Below, in pieces: positions 1 through 11,300 of a DNA stretch of 64,000 nucleotides (the stretch's first letter is position 1; the number at the start of each line of letters is the position of its first letter). The DNA comes from Druceiella hillmani. Taxonomy: Eukaryota > Arthropoda > Insecta > Lepidoptera > Hepialidae. The translations under genes were made by a program, and so were the position numbers. The notes under the pieces were generated by a model. That model did not search any database. It saw only the letters and a list, made by a program, of their open reading frames with translations, and was not told where the DNA came from. The stretch covers positions 12,096,501-12,160,500 of the forward strand of contig JAYKKI010000016.1 of assembly GCA_039881145.1 (NCBI GenBank). The letters run 5' to 3'.

Positions 1-2390
1 TTTATTTATATACAGATTATATTTCTGCATTCGGCAGTTATATCATGAATTAATTGTAATTATTGTTACGTATTGTATTCATTAAATTTTACCTATCATG
101 TAAAGTTTACTGGCAGTCCAACGTCCACTACTTTCACTTAAATCGAGCAAAATAATACAATTTTTTATTTAGTGTCTTTAATTTATTTAATAATCAAAAT
201 ATTTCTGACTAAATTTAACTTAATAAAAATGGATATTCCATTTAACTTTTATACATCAAATGACAAGATTTATTGTATTTTTATGGAAAGTTATAGAATG
301 CTTTTAAATTTGATTTACAATAGCACGATACCCCAAAAGTGAAATTGGATTTGAAAAATGACGGCCAAACCTCACTTTTGGGAGAATTAGTTTCAAGATC
401 ATAAGAGTAACCATCGATTTTTATATTTTAATTTAAGTAATTTACGAAGTTAACATGAAAAATATTCGAGAAATAATGTTCTTACCAAAAAAATCAAAAC
501 AAACATGGTATAATCTAACGATGAGTTTTATTGAATATTTATAAGGTCAGTTTACAATAAAATGCATAATGGTAAATAGATAGTGTAATACGTAACACGA
601 TATGGTGAAGTGAACGCCTGAGAAAATGGCGGAATTTATATTCTGTCCCATTCTTGAAATGCATCAATGACTATCAACAAAGATATCAATCCAATCCAAT
701 AAACCCGGTAGTAACCATTATGTATACAATAAATGAGAAGATATTCATGTAATTCATATTTTGAAATGAGTTTAATGGTACATATTTTAATTAACTCCTT
801 TTCATCGAATATATTCTATAACTCTGTTCCGCTCTGCTTTTTACATCCAAAGAAATGCTATTGTTTTTTCTTCAAGCCATATCTGTAAGTTTATAAGATG
901 ATGAAAGCAAATTACTATAAAACCAAAAAATAATGTTTTGCTAAGTGTATCATTACTGATCATGTAAAATATAAAAAATTGTTAATTTTTCCTTATTGTA
1001 AAAAAAACAAAAGATCATATCATTTTTGTATCTAATAAAATTATTATTTTATATTAAACACTGAAATTAATTACAATTTTTTATCAAACAGTGAATTGTC
1101 ATCTTTAGCCTAATATACTCTGAAAACTCTTTTGTTTAGCAATGAGGCTATTGATAAAAAAACTAAGACCACAATTATAAGAAAGAAAGTAAAAAAATCA
1201 TTAAAATTTATCACCCTACACGTTTTTGCTAGCTACTTAATTCACATAGATTGTTTTTATTTATTTTCTTTGCGGCATTTAAATTACTTAAATTTGTTTG
1301 TTTTTGAAAGTTTTTCAGCCAAAAAATTGCAAAATTTATTTATGTACTTCTGGCGTATACACTTTTATACTAATGACTCTATATAAGGCGGCTGATGTCT
1401 TTCTATCCTTCTTTATCACCTTAAGTGATTTTAGAAATTTGAGGATTTTGCATATAAATTTCGTCCATCATATTTCTCTGTTTTTTCTTCATATTTCAGT
1501 ACCCATGAAAAAAAAATCAGACAGAAGTTTTGGTATGCGAGTGGAATTAAAATTTTACTAATTTTAATTTATATTTTGTTTCTTCATGTCAAGTAGTACT
1601 TTGATACGCGCACGCACAATAACTATTAGTCTGACGTCACTAAATCTTACGTAGTTTACCCAACGCCGAAAAATCGTAAAACATATTACTAAAACTTCAA
1701 AATTTCAATAGATTTTACTCATATTTTCCCAGTTTTGAGAAATTTCATAAAGGTATGTACATAAATTTATATTTTTGTATTATCATATGTTACATTAAAT
1801 GCAAGAATTGACGTGATGATGATATTAATATGACGTCCTAGGTATTTACAAGATAAATTTGACATGGCGTTAACGTGTTTTAACCCAACGACCTCGTAAT
1901 AGTAAGCCACAAAATTACATTACGTTTAGTTTATTAATACGAATTACCTAATTGGTACATGTCACGTTCGAATAAACTAAGGTCAATTGATCTAAGCATA
2001 ATTTGGTAAAACCTGAATTAATTAATATATCAGCTGATGAGGTTGACATAAATACTGTCGCAAAATTAACATGTGATTTTGGTAAGATAATATTCCTTAT
2101 AATATTACATTAAATTACGTAAAACCTGTAGGGGAAAAATCTTCGCGTACTTGTCTGCAAAATGTTTTTTTCGCATAGATAAGTAAGCTTTAAAATATAA
2201 CATATTATAAGTCACTATTGGTAACGCTTTTTATATTTGAAATAAATTCCTTATTTCAACATTATACAAAAGCTCTGTTTCTTATCTCGAAACCGATGTC
2301 AATGCATAATTCAATGTACCTACATATAAATCTTATTACTTTTATATATATATTTTATATATTACTTTTATATAAATCTTATTCAAATTC
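1..2390. other. AT-rich non-coding stretch, nothing recognised
   Basis: Both strands were read. Only short chance open frames with no recognisable motif are present. The one structured item is a small inverted repeat at 332-382. Slightly GC-richer patches near 1,600-1,680 and 1,860-1,960 could not be tied to an exon or element. Confidence 0.5.
332..382. repeat. Short inverted repeat
   Basis: The arms cccaaaagtga (332-342) and tcacttttggg (372-382) are exact reverse complements around a 29-base spacer. No element boundaries or target duplication were seen around it. Confidence 0.5.
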
Positions 2391-2395
2391 GATGT

Positions 2396-2524
2396 CTACT
2401 CTTCACTATTGAAAAGTATTGTCACCACTTTCGGCTCCATAATTAGAGCCTGGCCGCTATTTGTGACCAAAAAACTTGTTAAGAAAAATAAAGCGAGCGT
2501 AAATACGAATCGGCTCCTCGCCAT
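2396..2524 (-). CDS. Candidate signal-peptide exon of a secreted protein (partial, unidentified)
   Basis: On the minus strand a frame opening with ATG at 2,524 encodes a textbook signal peptide. It has a basic n-region (MARSRF), a hydrophobic core over residues 6-20 (FVFTLALFFLTSFLV) and a small-residue cleavage motif SGQA ending at residue 26. Only about 16 residues follow before a stop at 2,396-2,398, so the frame probably ends at a splice donor; gtgaca near 2,425 is one candidate. The stretch is visibly GC-richer than its surroundings. The family is not recognised: neuropeptide, venom-like, immune or cuticular precursors all begin this way. Any downstream exons should lie below 2,390, where none was recognised. 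The longer in-frame N-terminal extension is translated microsatellite and was discarded. A chance ORF remains possible. Confidence 0.35.
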   Translation of the reverse strand: MARSRFVFTLALFFLTSFLVTNSGQALIMEPKVVTILFNSEE

Positions 2525-2590
2525 TGAGTAGTTCGTCTTACAATTTTCCAACTCCATCATGAGACAATGACCGTCATCTGCAACTAGAGT

Positions 2591-2605
2591 ATGTATATAT
2601 ATATA

Positions 2606-2648
<43 letters not shown>

Positions 2649-2660
2649 ATATATATATAC

Positions 2661-2720
<60 letters not shown>
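2591..2720. repeat. Compound (TA)n/(TG)n microsatellite
   Basis: A long alternating purine-pyrimidine tract with TG interruptions. It produces spurious Ile/Tyr-rich open frames on both strands. Confidence 0.95.
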
Positions 2721-2723
<3 letters not shown>

Positions 2724-2839
2724 CTGATCATTCAATCTTTGAAATGATGTCAACTATTAAAAATTTGAAATGAAATTTTCATGTTAAAATGAGATAAAAA
2801 TTAAATAACCATATTTTTTCACTTATCAAGATATGTAAT

Positions 2840-5800
2840 AAGTAGCTTTATACTAACCCAAAAGATAACATGCACATCACACGCGATTGATAAAGCCTTC
2901 ACGTAAGTTTCCATATTTGTATATGTTTATATAATGTTTAAAAATATTTATGTGGTAAGTCTTTGACAGTCAACAATACACCTAATTTATATCATAACCT
3001 ATCCAGTTGTTTTAGATAACAAAATAAAAGAAGGAAAAAGAAAGAGATATATAAATTGATAGACCACAAAACTCTTACTTTGCTTTACTGTTGTCAAATC
3101 AAGACAAAAATATTCAAGTGTCACGTTGCTTACAACTTTTGTATGTATTAGTCGTAACCTCTTAATGAAAATTATTGTTTTGGTTTTATTGTCTCAAATT
3201 AAATTCCGAAAATAAGTTTTAAATTTTTTATTGTTAAAATTGTTTTTTTTTAATTAAGATATATAAAAATCCTAATGGGAGTAACATATTAATATTAAAA
3301 GTAAAGAAAATAATTGATAAAGGTAAAATACCAAATAGAAAACTAAAACCCGGAATAAAATGAAGAAAGTTGAAAATTTGCATCAACCTTTATTTCGAAG
3401 TTCTTAACATAGGTTGAAAAATCTCATAATATATTATGTCCATAGCGGTGATGATGAATCAAAGGACACGAAAATTGTTTATTTTTCAAATATCTCGGTC
3501 CTGTTTCTCACATGTTATTAATATGTAATAAAACTTATAGATCACACAAGTCTGATTATATGCATTTCCTATATGACTAACGATATTCGAAATCGAAAAT
3601 CGAGCATCCGTTTATGTGATATCGCTATGTATATGGCGGAGTCAAATGCATAGTGCACTATACCGAGTTAATTATATGATAAAAATAATATTATTATCAG
3701 TAATAAAGTTTAAAAATAATTTATTTGAAAAACTATTTCTAAATAATATAAACCATATGTAATCCTAATATGTAAGATGCCTGAAGACTTTTTGTATAGC
3801 AAAACTTCCACAATTACTTAAAATTAATTTAATGAAATAATTTAAATAACTCACAATTTATATCACTTTACTTTATTTCATATTTACAAATACTCTCTTA
3901 TTTCATGAAGGAAATCTAAATTATTAAAAAACAAGAGAAAATTTTTAAAAGACATAAGCAAATGTCTTGTATTAATGAATACATGGATAAAGAGTAGAAA
4001 ACATATTTCAATTCGATAACATGCTGATAAGTGAAAAACATATGTGTATATGCGTATTCTTTTTTCCTTCCATCTAAAGCGACCAAATAACAGAAGCGAG
4101 AGCAATAGAAAAAGGGTATCATATATATTTTCGAAATTCACTACAAATACTTTATTAGGTTCATAATATCTGCTGAGGATTTTCTTCAAAAGCACGAAAG
4201 TATGTCACGCTAGCCGTCTATAATAGAGGAAAACACGCCGAAAGAAATATTTCATCTTCGTAAGAGCTCGAAAAAAGTAATTGGATGACGGTGGAAATTG
4301 CCACCTTAATGGTGACGATTGGAAAGATGGAAAGTTAGACGTTAGTTCGCGGAAAATATTTGAAATATTGTTTTCCTCATAAAAAGTTAAGTTGATAGTG
4401 CGTTTATGTACCATTTATGTACGGACTGTGACTCTTTCATCGTTTTTCATTTTAATCTCTTTTTTGGCACCGTAAAGTCGATTTGTAGTATGCATAAAAA
4501 CTGCAAATTTCAAGGGAAATATTCTGGAACAGTGTGATCTTTTGTCTGTATAAATCTTTTTGAAGTTTGCGGAAAGAAGTTCAGCACCGTATGCCACTAC
4601 GTCAAAGTTTCAATCTATATCAACACCTGCACGTCAGTAAAGACAAATCTTTTTATATTAACAAGGAAAATCAAATTAATTACAAAAAGTCTGATGAAAA
4701 ATTTAAACTTGTTAGGAATACTTTCGTGTTGTGTGTTGAAGTTCAGTAAATATGAATAAATAAATCTGTGAAGCACGAGTAAAAGTCGCACTACTAAAGT
4801 TCCGTACATATTTCAGTACTTATAAATATTTGAGTGTACATAGTATTATCCATCAATCATCAAAAAATCGTTAAAAAACAACAATGTTTTTGTAAAGTAA
4901 ATGCACTGAAACCCCTTATATAGCGTACCTCTCACAGGCGTAAAACATTGTGCATATTTCAAAAAGCATGAGATCTAGAGTAATCGGTATAGTTTTCCCA
5001 TAATTTTCTAATTTGATTTTATAAACCCTGCTTTTAACTTGATTTTTGGCACAGTAGTTTTGGAAATAAGGATATCGAATTCTATATTTTTTATAATACT
5101 TTTTAAACAGAAAATATAAACTAGTGACACCTTTTTTATTTCCGTAAAACACCTCTTTTTCTTCTCTTTAATTGTTATACGAATATATTTAAAAAGTTGG
5201 TGGTGTAAAATATATACTATGTATGTCGGTTAATAAGGTACATTAATATGCCTACTTTCAAATTTCTACGTTGCATGGTTTCTAATACAGTCAGCTTTGA
5301 AAAATGTAAATGTATTACCTGCTATATCTATCGCAGACACAAAAACACGGGAAATATTTAAATAATTACGACATTTATCATTATAGCTGTAGTTGTCCTA
5401 CAACCTTTACGTGGACTTCTAAAAACCCATATTATTTTTCAAATTTTAGGTTGAATAATTTTAAAAATAAGTAGGAGAGAGCATATGTTTCAATGTACCT
5501 GAAATTATGAGAAAAACACATTGAGACTCTTGGAATGAACCCTTTCAAATAACACTCCGCGCTATTAATGGGATTAAAAAAAATCGATAACTTAATTTGC
5601 TCTCCTTAAAATATCTGCACAATTATTTTTGGGTTGAGATATGTGGGTTAATATGTTTGATTGCTATGCTAAGGTCCAAATTTCTATCTCAAGCAGTTCC
5701 TGAGAAAAAAGTCTGTGATGTACACAAGGACAAACACTTATGAGGGTTGCGTTTTTCCTTTTAAGGTACGTAACCCTAAAAGAAGTTAGAGAAATATTAG

Positions 5801-8160
5801 TGAAAAATGAAGGGAAATTTGTCGAATAGAAGGAAGATTTAGAAAAAAGACGGAAAGAAATTGAAGACAACCCAAAATACCTTAAAAAAATGGCGGACTT
5901 ACATTCATCATTATCATCCCCATATTCTGCTCCGCATATCTGGCGTGCACGGTATAAATGCTACTTTTCAATTCATTTATGTATGTTTGTATATATGTAT
6001 ATTTATGTACAGAAAAGTTCAAGAATTATTCTTAAAACTTTCAGCGCTCGAATTGAAGTAAGAGTTAAAAAGCATTTAAATATTCTTGTAACTTAGTATT
6101 AATCATGGTGCACGGAATAAACAGTTCTTGTCAATTCTTTATTGTTGTTCGTTTGTGTCATAAGTCAGAAATGGTAATCACTCCTTCGTCGTGATACGCA
6201 ACTCACCTTGTGAAGGTTTCATATTTTTAGAATACGCATGGAGGTTGCTCAACCTCTCGTCTTGAGTTGAAACATATGATTTACATAGAATGTGTCACAT
6301 ATTTTATTATGATTGTATTTTCTGTTGACTTTCATTAATATCGATAAAATAAAATCCAAGAAAATGTTGAACGCATTCTAATTTTCTTGTTAAAATCTGT
6401 TAAACCTTTTTCTCTCGGTTTGTAAGTTTTTATTTGTAGCTCAAAAAGGTAATTTATTTATGAAATTTATGTTTCGATTGTTCAATGAATATAAATATCC
6501 TGTTTGGTTGAGAATACTTTCTTCTTTCGTACCAAATAATTTGGCACTCTCGGATATTTATAAAATATTTTAAAAGACGCTATGAAAAAGGTCGGGAAAA
6601 GACTATGCTCATAAAAATATCTTCTAAGAGGATAGGGTTTTCTAATATGAAAAGTCTTTTAATATGAGTATGAATAAAACATCAGGAAAACTATTAAAGA
6701 AAATTATTATGTTTTTCTACTATTTATTGCGTTACACCGATGAAAATTGCGTAAATGTGTAGATACATTGACATTCTTAAATTTACTTTGTATGCTGTCA
6801 TTATTATTAATTGCACAAATTGAATTAGTTCAATAAGTACAAAAGTAATGATAGTTTTGAAAATACGTATTTTCAGGCGTTCAAACAAGTTATGTAAAAC
6901 GTTAATTGACGCGTAATGGATAATGTATCAACTGGCAAATATAAGCTAATAATAATCTAACTAATTGTAGCAAAATAAATACCTATGGCTCTTACCAACA
7001 CAGTAAAAATAATAAGAAAGTGTGACATGGATTGCGACACTCACAATTTTAAGATAGAACGTCACGAAGTACGAGCGTATTGTTAGATCAGTTCGCCTTC
7101 CGCATAGGCATTCGCAATAAAACTAAACGACGACGTAACAAAATACGTGCCTTACTGATACTATCAGCGCTACGCCGTCTGGCTACGGCTTTGAAAAGGC
7201 CTTGATAGTAACAAATTTGTTTATCTCATCTTTGTTTGAATTGTGTATTATGAAAATTCAATGTAAATTGAATAATTCAGTATCGCTGTCTTGAACATTA
7301 TAGTAAACGGACAAAATATTACTTTTAAAGTTACGGAAGTGTCAAATAGGCCTGTGGTTTTATTTTGTGTTTAGTGTATCAAGTATAATTTCAGCATTAA
7401 AGTTTACTGCGACTATCCGTCTCTATTAAAGAAATAATGCAATATAGAAAATTAAATAAAACCCTAAGACGGTTTCAGCAAAGCAATAGAGAACATGAAA
7501 TATACACGTGTACAGATATTTTTAATAAATGTTTTTACTAAACTATTTTACGAAATTGAAATTTAAATACCTCTGATAAGAATTTAATAATCTTCTGTTT
7601 AATAAACTCCCCGTAGGTTTTAACCAGGTGTACGTGTTGAATTGATTAGATAATTTTTGGGACCGTAGCATATAAATATTGCTGTCTTATTGACGTTCCG
7701 AAACAAGTTTAATTTAAAATTATAATACAAAGGAAAATTATCCTGTTGTGGGAAAAGGTCACTCTACTCAGATTCTATATGTTCTTAAGTATATGTATGA
7801 AATCCTGTTATTCTAATTATTTTAGTTTTCAACGTACTCGTTTAAAGTTAAAGGTTTTGAGAGCTCCAAACAATTTTGAGGACTCACATCTCACGAAGGA
7901 GATGCCATATAAAAGTACTACCGTGTTTTAAATTTGTATGACCGGAAACCTAAATTTTTGTTTTATATTGCACAATTTATAACAGAAATATAATTTCGAA
8001 ATAGTGTATTTAAATGTATTTACAAACAAACTACACGCTATCTCTTGTTTATTCTCTAACAGATTTTTTTAAAAGTTGAATTGAAAAGAGTGTATGATAA
8101 AGGAAATAACATGGTTCTTGGAATATTATCGAAGTTTAAGACTTCTTATTTATATGAAAG
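2840..8160 (+). repeat. Diverged segmental repeat, copy A
   Basis: This stretch aligns by eye, in the same order and orientation, with copy B and copy C. Examples are 2,870-3,180 with 11,325-11,610 (B); 4,205-4,560 with 13,240-13,540 (B) and 18,670-18,985 (C); 5,385-5,470 with 19,805-19,890 (C); 5,885-5,955 with 20,515-20,585 (C); 6,860-7,300 with 24,235-24,665 (C); and 7,610-7,790 with 25,005-25,175 (C). The copies differ by many substitutions and indels, so the duplication is old. No conserved reading frame was found, and the aligned indels do not keep a frame. Boundaries are approximate. This copy carries no large insertion and so serves as the empty-site reference for the others. Confidence 0.7.
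5664..5790 (+). repeat. Dispersed-repeat tail with imperfect hairpin
   Basis: The block running from ggtccaaatttctatctcaa through cagttcctgagaaaa to taaccctaaaa recurs in diverged form near 20,135-20,235 and 49,460-49,640. It ends in an imperfect stem, agggttgcg (5,743-5,751) against cgtaaccct (5,769-5,777). From memory, similar sequence ending in a GGGTTCCG/CGGAACCC stem is common in arthropod repeats. That recollection is the basis for calling it a transposable-element tail. The class is unknown. Confidence 0.45.
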
Positions 8161-8190
8161 CTCATAAACAGATTTTTATTTATGGCTAAA

Positions 8191-8292
8191 TACACACACA
8201 TACACACACACAAATACACACACACACAAATACACACACACACACACACATAAGTATGTATGTGTGTATATATATATACGCGTGTGTCCGTG
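8191..8292. repeat. (CA)n...(TG)n compound microsatellite
   Basis: A CA-rich half (acacacac with aat interruptions) is followed by a TG/TA half. The two halves are roughly complementary, so the tract can also fold back on itself. Confidence 0.9.
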
Positions 8293-8431
8293 TGTGTGTA
8301 AATATTTGTATATACACAGCTTTTTTCAGAAGGTCAGAATTTACACGTCTAATTCTGATTCATTAAGTATATTGATAGAAGATGTTTATCTATATTGTAT
8401 GAACTCACTTGCCGTATTTTTATAAGTACTT

Positions 8432-8508
8432 CAGTCACACATGATAGCCACCCTGGCTATCATGTGTGACTGGACAAGTAGTAAGACGGTGACTGGACAA
8501 GTAGTAAG
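8432..8508. repeat. Perfect palindrome plus 20-bp direct duplication
   Basis: The arms cagtcacacatgatagcca (8,432-8,450) and 8,454-8,472 are exact reverse complements separated by ccc. Overlapping the right arm, gtgactggacaagtagtaag occurs at 8,466-8,485 and again at 8,489-8,508. This looks like a template-switch product or a decayed transposon end. Confidence 0.8.
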
Positions 8509-8711
8509 TGGGTAGTAAGACAAGGAAGTCCAAAAATGGTGACAGCACTCCTCAATAGTGAACGTAGTCATCGAATTTTGATTGTAATCCTTAGATACTC
8601 TACCATCGGCACATCTCTATCTCACTCTTATGTAGCCATATGCAGACACATGGACGCCACATTAGGCTTGGCACCGGCTCCAAAAACCATTAAAGGAAGC
8701 ATTATTTTATA
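8486..8711 (+). CDS. Unrecognised GC-richer open frame (candidate exon or element fragment)
   Basis: An uninterrupted frame of about 75 codons runs from a stop just before 8,486 to TAA near 8,711. An internal ATG gives 58 residues beginning MVTALLNSERSHR. The stretch is clearly GC-richer than the flanks. I do not recognise the protein, and the opposite strand also reads open in places, so orientation is uncertain. It starts inside the palindrome/direct-repeat structure, which favours a transposon fragment over a host exon. Confidence 0.2.
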
Positions 8712-9080
8712 AATTTGTTCATGTTCGAAAGCAATATTTTGCCTCTTAAGTTACAACTAAATACAATTATTTGTAATCGATTAAATTTTTTGAATAAAAA
8801 ATATTATATACTCATTTTTGTCATGAAGTGCATATATTTAATGTTTCAAAAATTTAGTCTTGTGATCCAAAGACAATGATTAATTATATTGTGTCTGTGC
8901 GCTGATGAAGCAACTACGTAAGACGAAGTAATAAATACTAGTTTTATATTAATTGAAATATACTTGTTAGCAAGACCAAATCGGACTCACTTTATTTTTC
9001 AGAAGCGGACTCAAGCACATTTTTCCCTGTATCATAAGACCACAGAATTATAAAAAAGTGTTATCAATAAATACAAGGGT

Positions 9081-9093
9081 AATAAATAAATAA

Positions 9094-9136
<43 letters not shown>
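9081..9136. repeat. (AATA)n/(TA)n microsatellite
   Basis: Runs of aata pass into a pure TA tract. Confidence 0.9.
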
Positions 9137-9137
<1 letters not shown>

Positions 9138-9446
9138 TAACCCTATATTAAATATAGGTACCGATTCGCTATCAATATCACTAATGACCTTTTTCCAATT
9201 TAATATCTGTCAGGGTTTAGTATTTTTCTGTTTTTGCATTTTTGTGTGTTTTGTACGGATCAAGTCACATTATTCTGTATACACTATTTACCAGATAGAA
9301 AAAAGATACGAATTTACATAGTCAGCAGGAGTTAATTTCCTTGAAATTTACACTAGAGTTGATGTACTCTTCTATTTGTAATTTTTTACCGGTAATTCTT
9401 TTATAAAATATGTTCTCATTTCACGTTTTAATTATTTCAAAAATCA

Positions 9447-9616
9447 GGGTTTACATGCGGCGTAAACGCAAAGTTTTCGGTTCCAGTGAAACAAACCACA
9501 GTTTCAATGCTATACAATCATTGTAATCAATCATTTTACCCGGTGTCAAAGTCGGGGATGTTATTGATTCGATGCGTATGTACGAGGACGCGTTTTTAAG
9601 TTCGCGGAATGGAAAG
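9447..9616 (+). pseudogene. Candidate internal exon with one in-frame stop (unidentified)
   Basis: An acceptor-like tract ending atttcaaaaatcag (to about 9,447) precedes a frame containing ATG at 9,455 (reads MRRKRKVFGSSETNHS). The same frame meets one TAA near 9,522, then stays open through PGVKVGDVIDSMRMYEDAF to a good donor, AAAG|GTAAGC, at 9,616/9,617. A frame shared on both sides of a single stop suggests a decayed exon or a short ORF from an element. It lies directly upstream of a mariner relic but does not resemble mariner. No family was recognised. Confidence 0.25.
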
Positions 9617-9761
9617 GTAAGCCATTAGTAACTGCGATTAACGGAATGATAGCTAGTTAAGTAACTCATTATTAGTATAAATACCAAGTTTTATCATAAT
9701 GGATGATTAGTCTTTGAACTATCGTCGAACAAATAACTCAATCTGGAAGAAAGTCTGAACT

Positions 9762-10430
9762 ATGAAAAAAATCGAGTACCGCGCCGTTTATAAAGTTCCT
9801 TACCAAGCAAGGAAAGTCGGTCCAAACCATACTGAAAGAGATGGCATCCGTTTACGGGGACTCTTGCCTGACTAAAACTATGGTTTCCAAGTGGCATAGT
9901 CTCTTTAAACGCCCCAGTCAACCGATCGAAATGACTACTCCGGAATTTATTGAAAAAATTGAAAAATTAGTATTGGAAGTTGCCCTACTAAAGAAGAAAT
10001 AGCTTACAAAGATGGTTGGAGTATCGGATACAACAATTTTTAAAATTCTTTATGATCATATTGGCATGACAAAGGTCAGCGCAATATGGGTGACGGGAAT
10101 GCTCACACCGCCTCAAAAACAACGCCGCGTGGAGTGTGAAGACAAGGATGGACTATTGAGTCGAATTGTTACTGGAGACGAAACTTGGGTTCATCATTAT
10201 GAACCTGAGTCCAAACAAGACTGAATGTAGTGGCACAAAAAAGGCACGTATTTTAATTTTATTATGTATTTACACCGACTTCAAGCTTATACCACAGAAA
10301 TTCCATAAAGGTCTGGTCTTGGAATATAAATACGGCGTTTTCACGGTAAACGGTACACACATCCTCTTTGTGTTGACTTACTAGAACGAAACAAGGCCAC
10401 AGCGAAGAAAATAATTGGAAAGAAACAATG
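9762..10430 (+). pseudogene. mariner-family transposase fossil
   Basis: Mariner transposases cut and paste DNA using a DD34D catalytic triad. ATG at 9,762 opens MKKIEYRAV, then a one-base insertion shifts the frame to IKFLTKQGKSVQTILKEM. Further along are the helix-turn-helix segment SDTTIFKILYDHIGMTKVSA, the LTPPQKQRRVE linker and the block VTGDETWVHHYEPESKQ around 10,166-10,221, which holds the first catalytic Asp. Downstream, a TVNGTH-like block appears near 10,345 and then homology fades. The second and third catalytic residues and the C-terminus were not found. A middle segment is deleted near 9,930-10,010. Terminal inverted repeats were not identified. It lies between repeat copies A and B and is certainly non-functional. 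Confidence 0.85.
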
Positions 10431-10439
10431 GTAACCACG

Positions 10440-11300
10440 AAATATGTAGTTGAAGAAAAATATTAATTTAATACATGGGTAATATATGGGTTTCATAAAA
10501 AAAGAGTAAGAAAAAAAAATTTAAGAAATAAAATATATTGTAAAACTTGAGGTCGAAATTTCAAACATATACTCTAAGAAAAGTTTAAATATTTTAATAT
10601 TTCTTTTTATTTTATGACAATGTACAAATCTGGGGAGAGAACTTAGCTAAAAGGTGATGTTAAAAGGGTTTGGAGCCGATTACAAGGACTAAGTATTCCT
10701 TTGGGAAATCAATTTTGTAAACATTTATTTGCAACTCAAATAACTATTTTCGCAGGATGCTACTATAATATTAAACCTATTTTAGAGATAAAATAAACAT
10801 ATGAACCATCGTAAAGATAATATGAAGGTAAAATATCATTCCTCATCAGATAGAAGGATGAAAAATAAAAAAGGAAGAAATATTTTGCAGAAAAAAATTG
10901 CTTTTTGTTTATTATGAAGATATGCAGTTGCTTCATAAATAAAGAAAACAGATCTAAACTAGAATATGTTCGAAATTAAAATATTCAGCTCATTTGACTT
11001 CAGAAAATGAAATGAATTTTCTGGCTATAGTTCGCATCTGAAGTGGCTAGTGAAATAAGCGGACTAAAAAAGCACTTTATTATGGATTTCTAATGTGACA
11101 TTTCTTACCAATATTCCCAAAAATATCTTAACAGTCGCGAAATTGATGGTGTGTTCTATGTTATATAATAATTAATTTTCATTCAAATAGTAATTGCTAT
11201 CAAATATTGGTTATAACAATAAAATAATATTAATCATTTATTAGAAAAAAAACTATGTGATCATATTCTAATTATCTGTCAAATTATATAGTAGTAACTC
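10440..11300. other. AT-rich spacer, nothing recognised
   Basis: No coding or structured signal was seen between the mariner relic and the start of segmental copy B. Confidence 0.5.

Noticed and set aside
2591..2773. Ile/Tyr-rich open frames over the microsatellite (also at 18,268-18,501, 31,430-31,664, 36,334-36,534, 41,780-41,971)
   Set aside because: They are translations of (TA)n/(TG)n tracts and are open on several frames simply because of the repeat.
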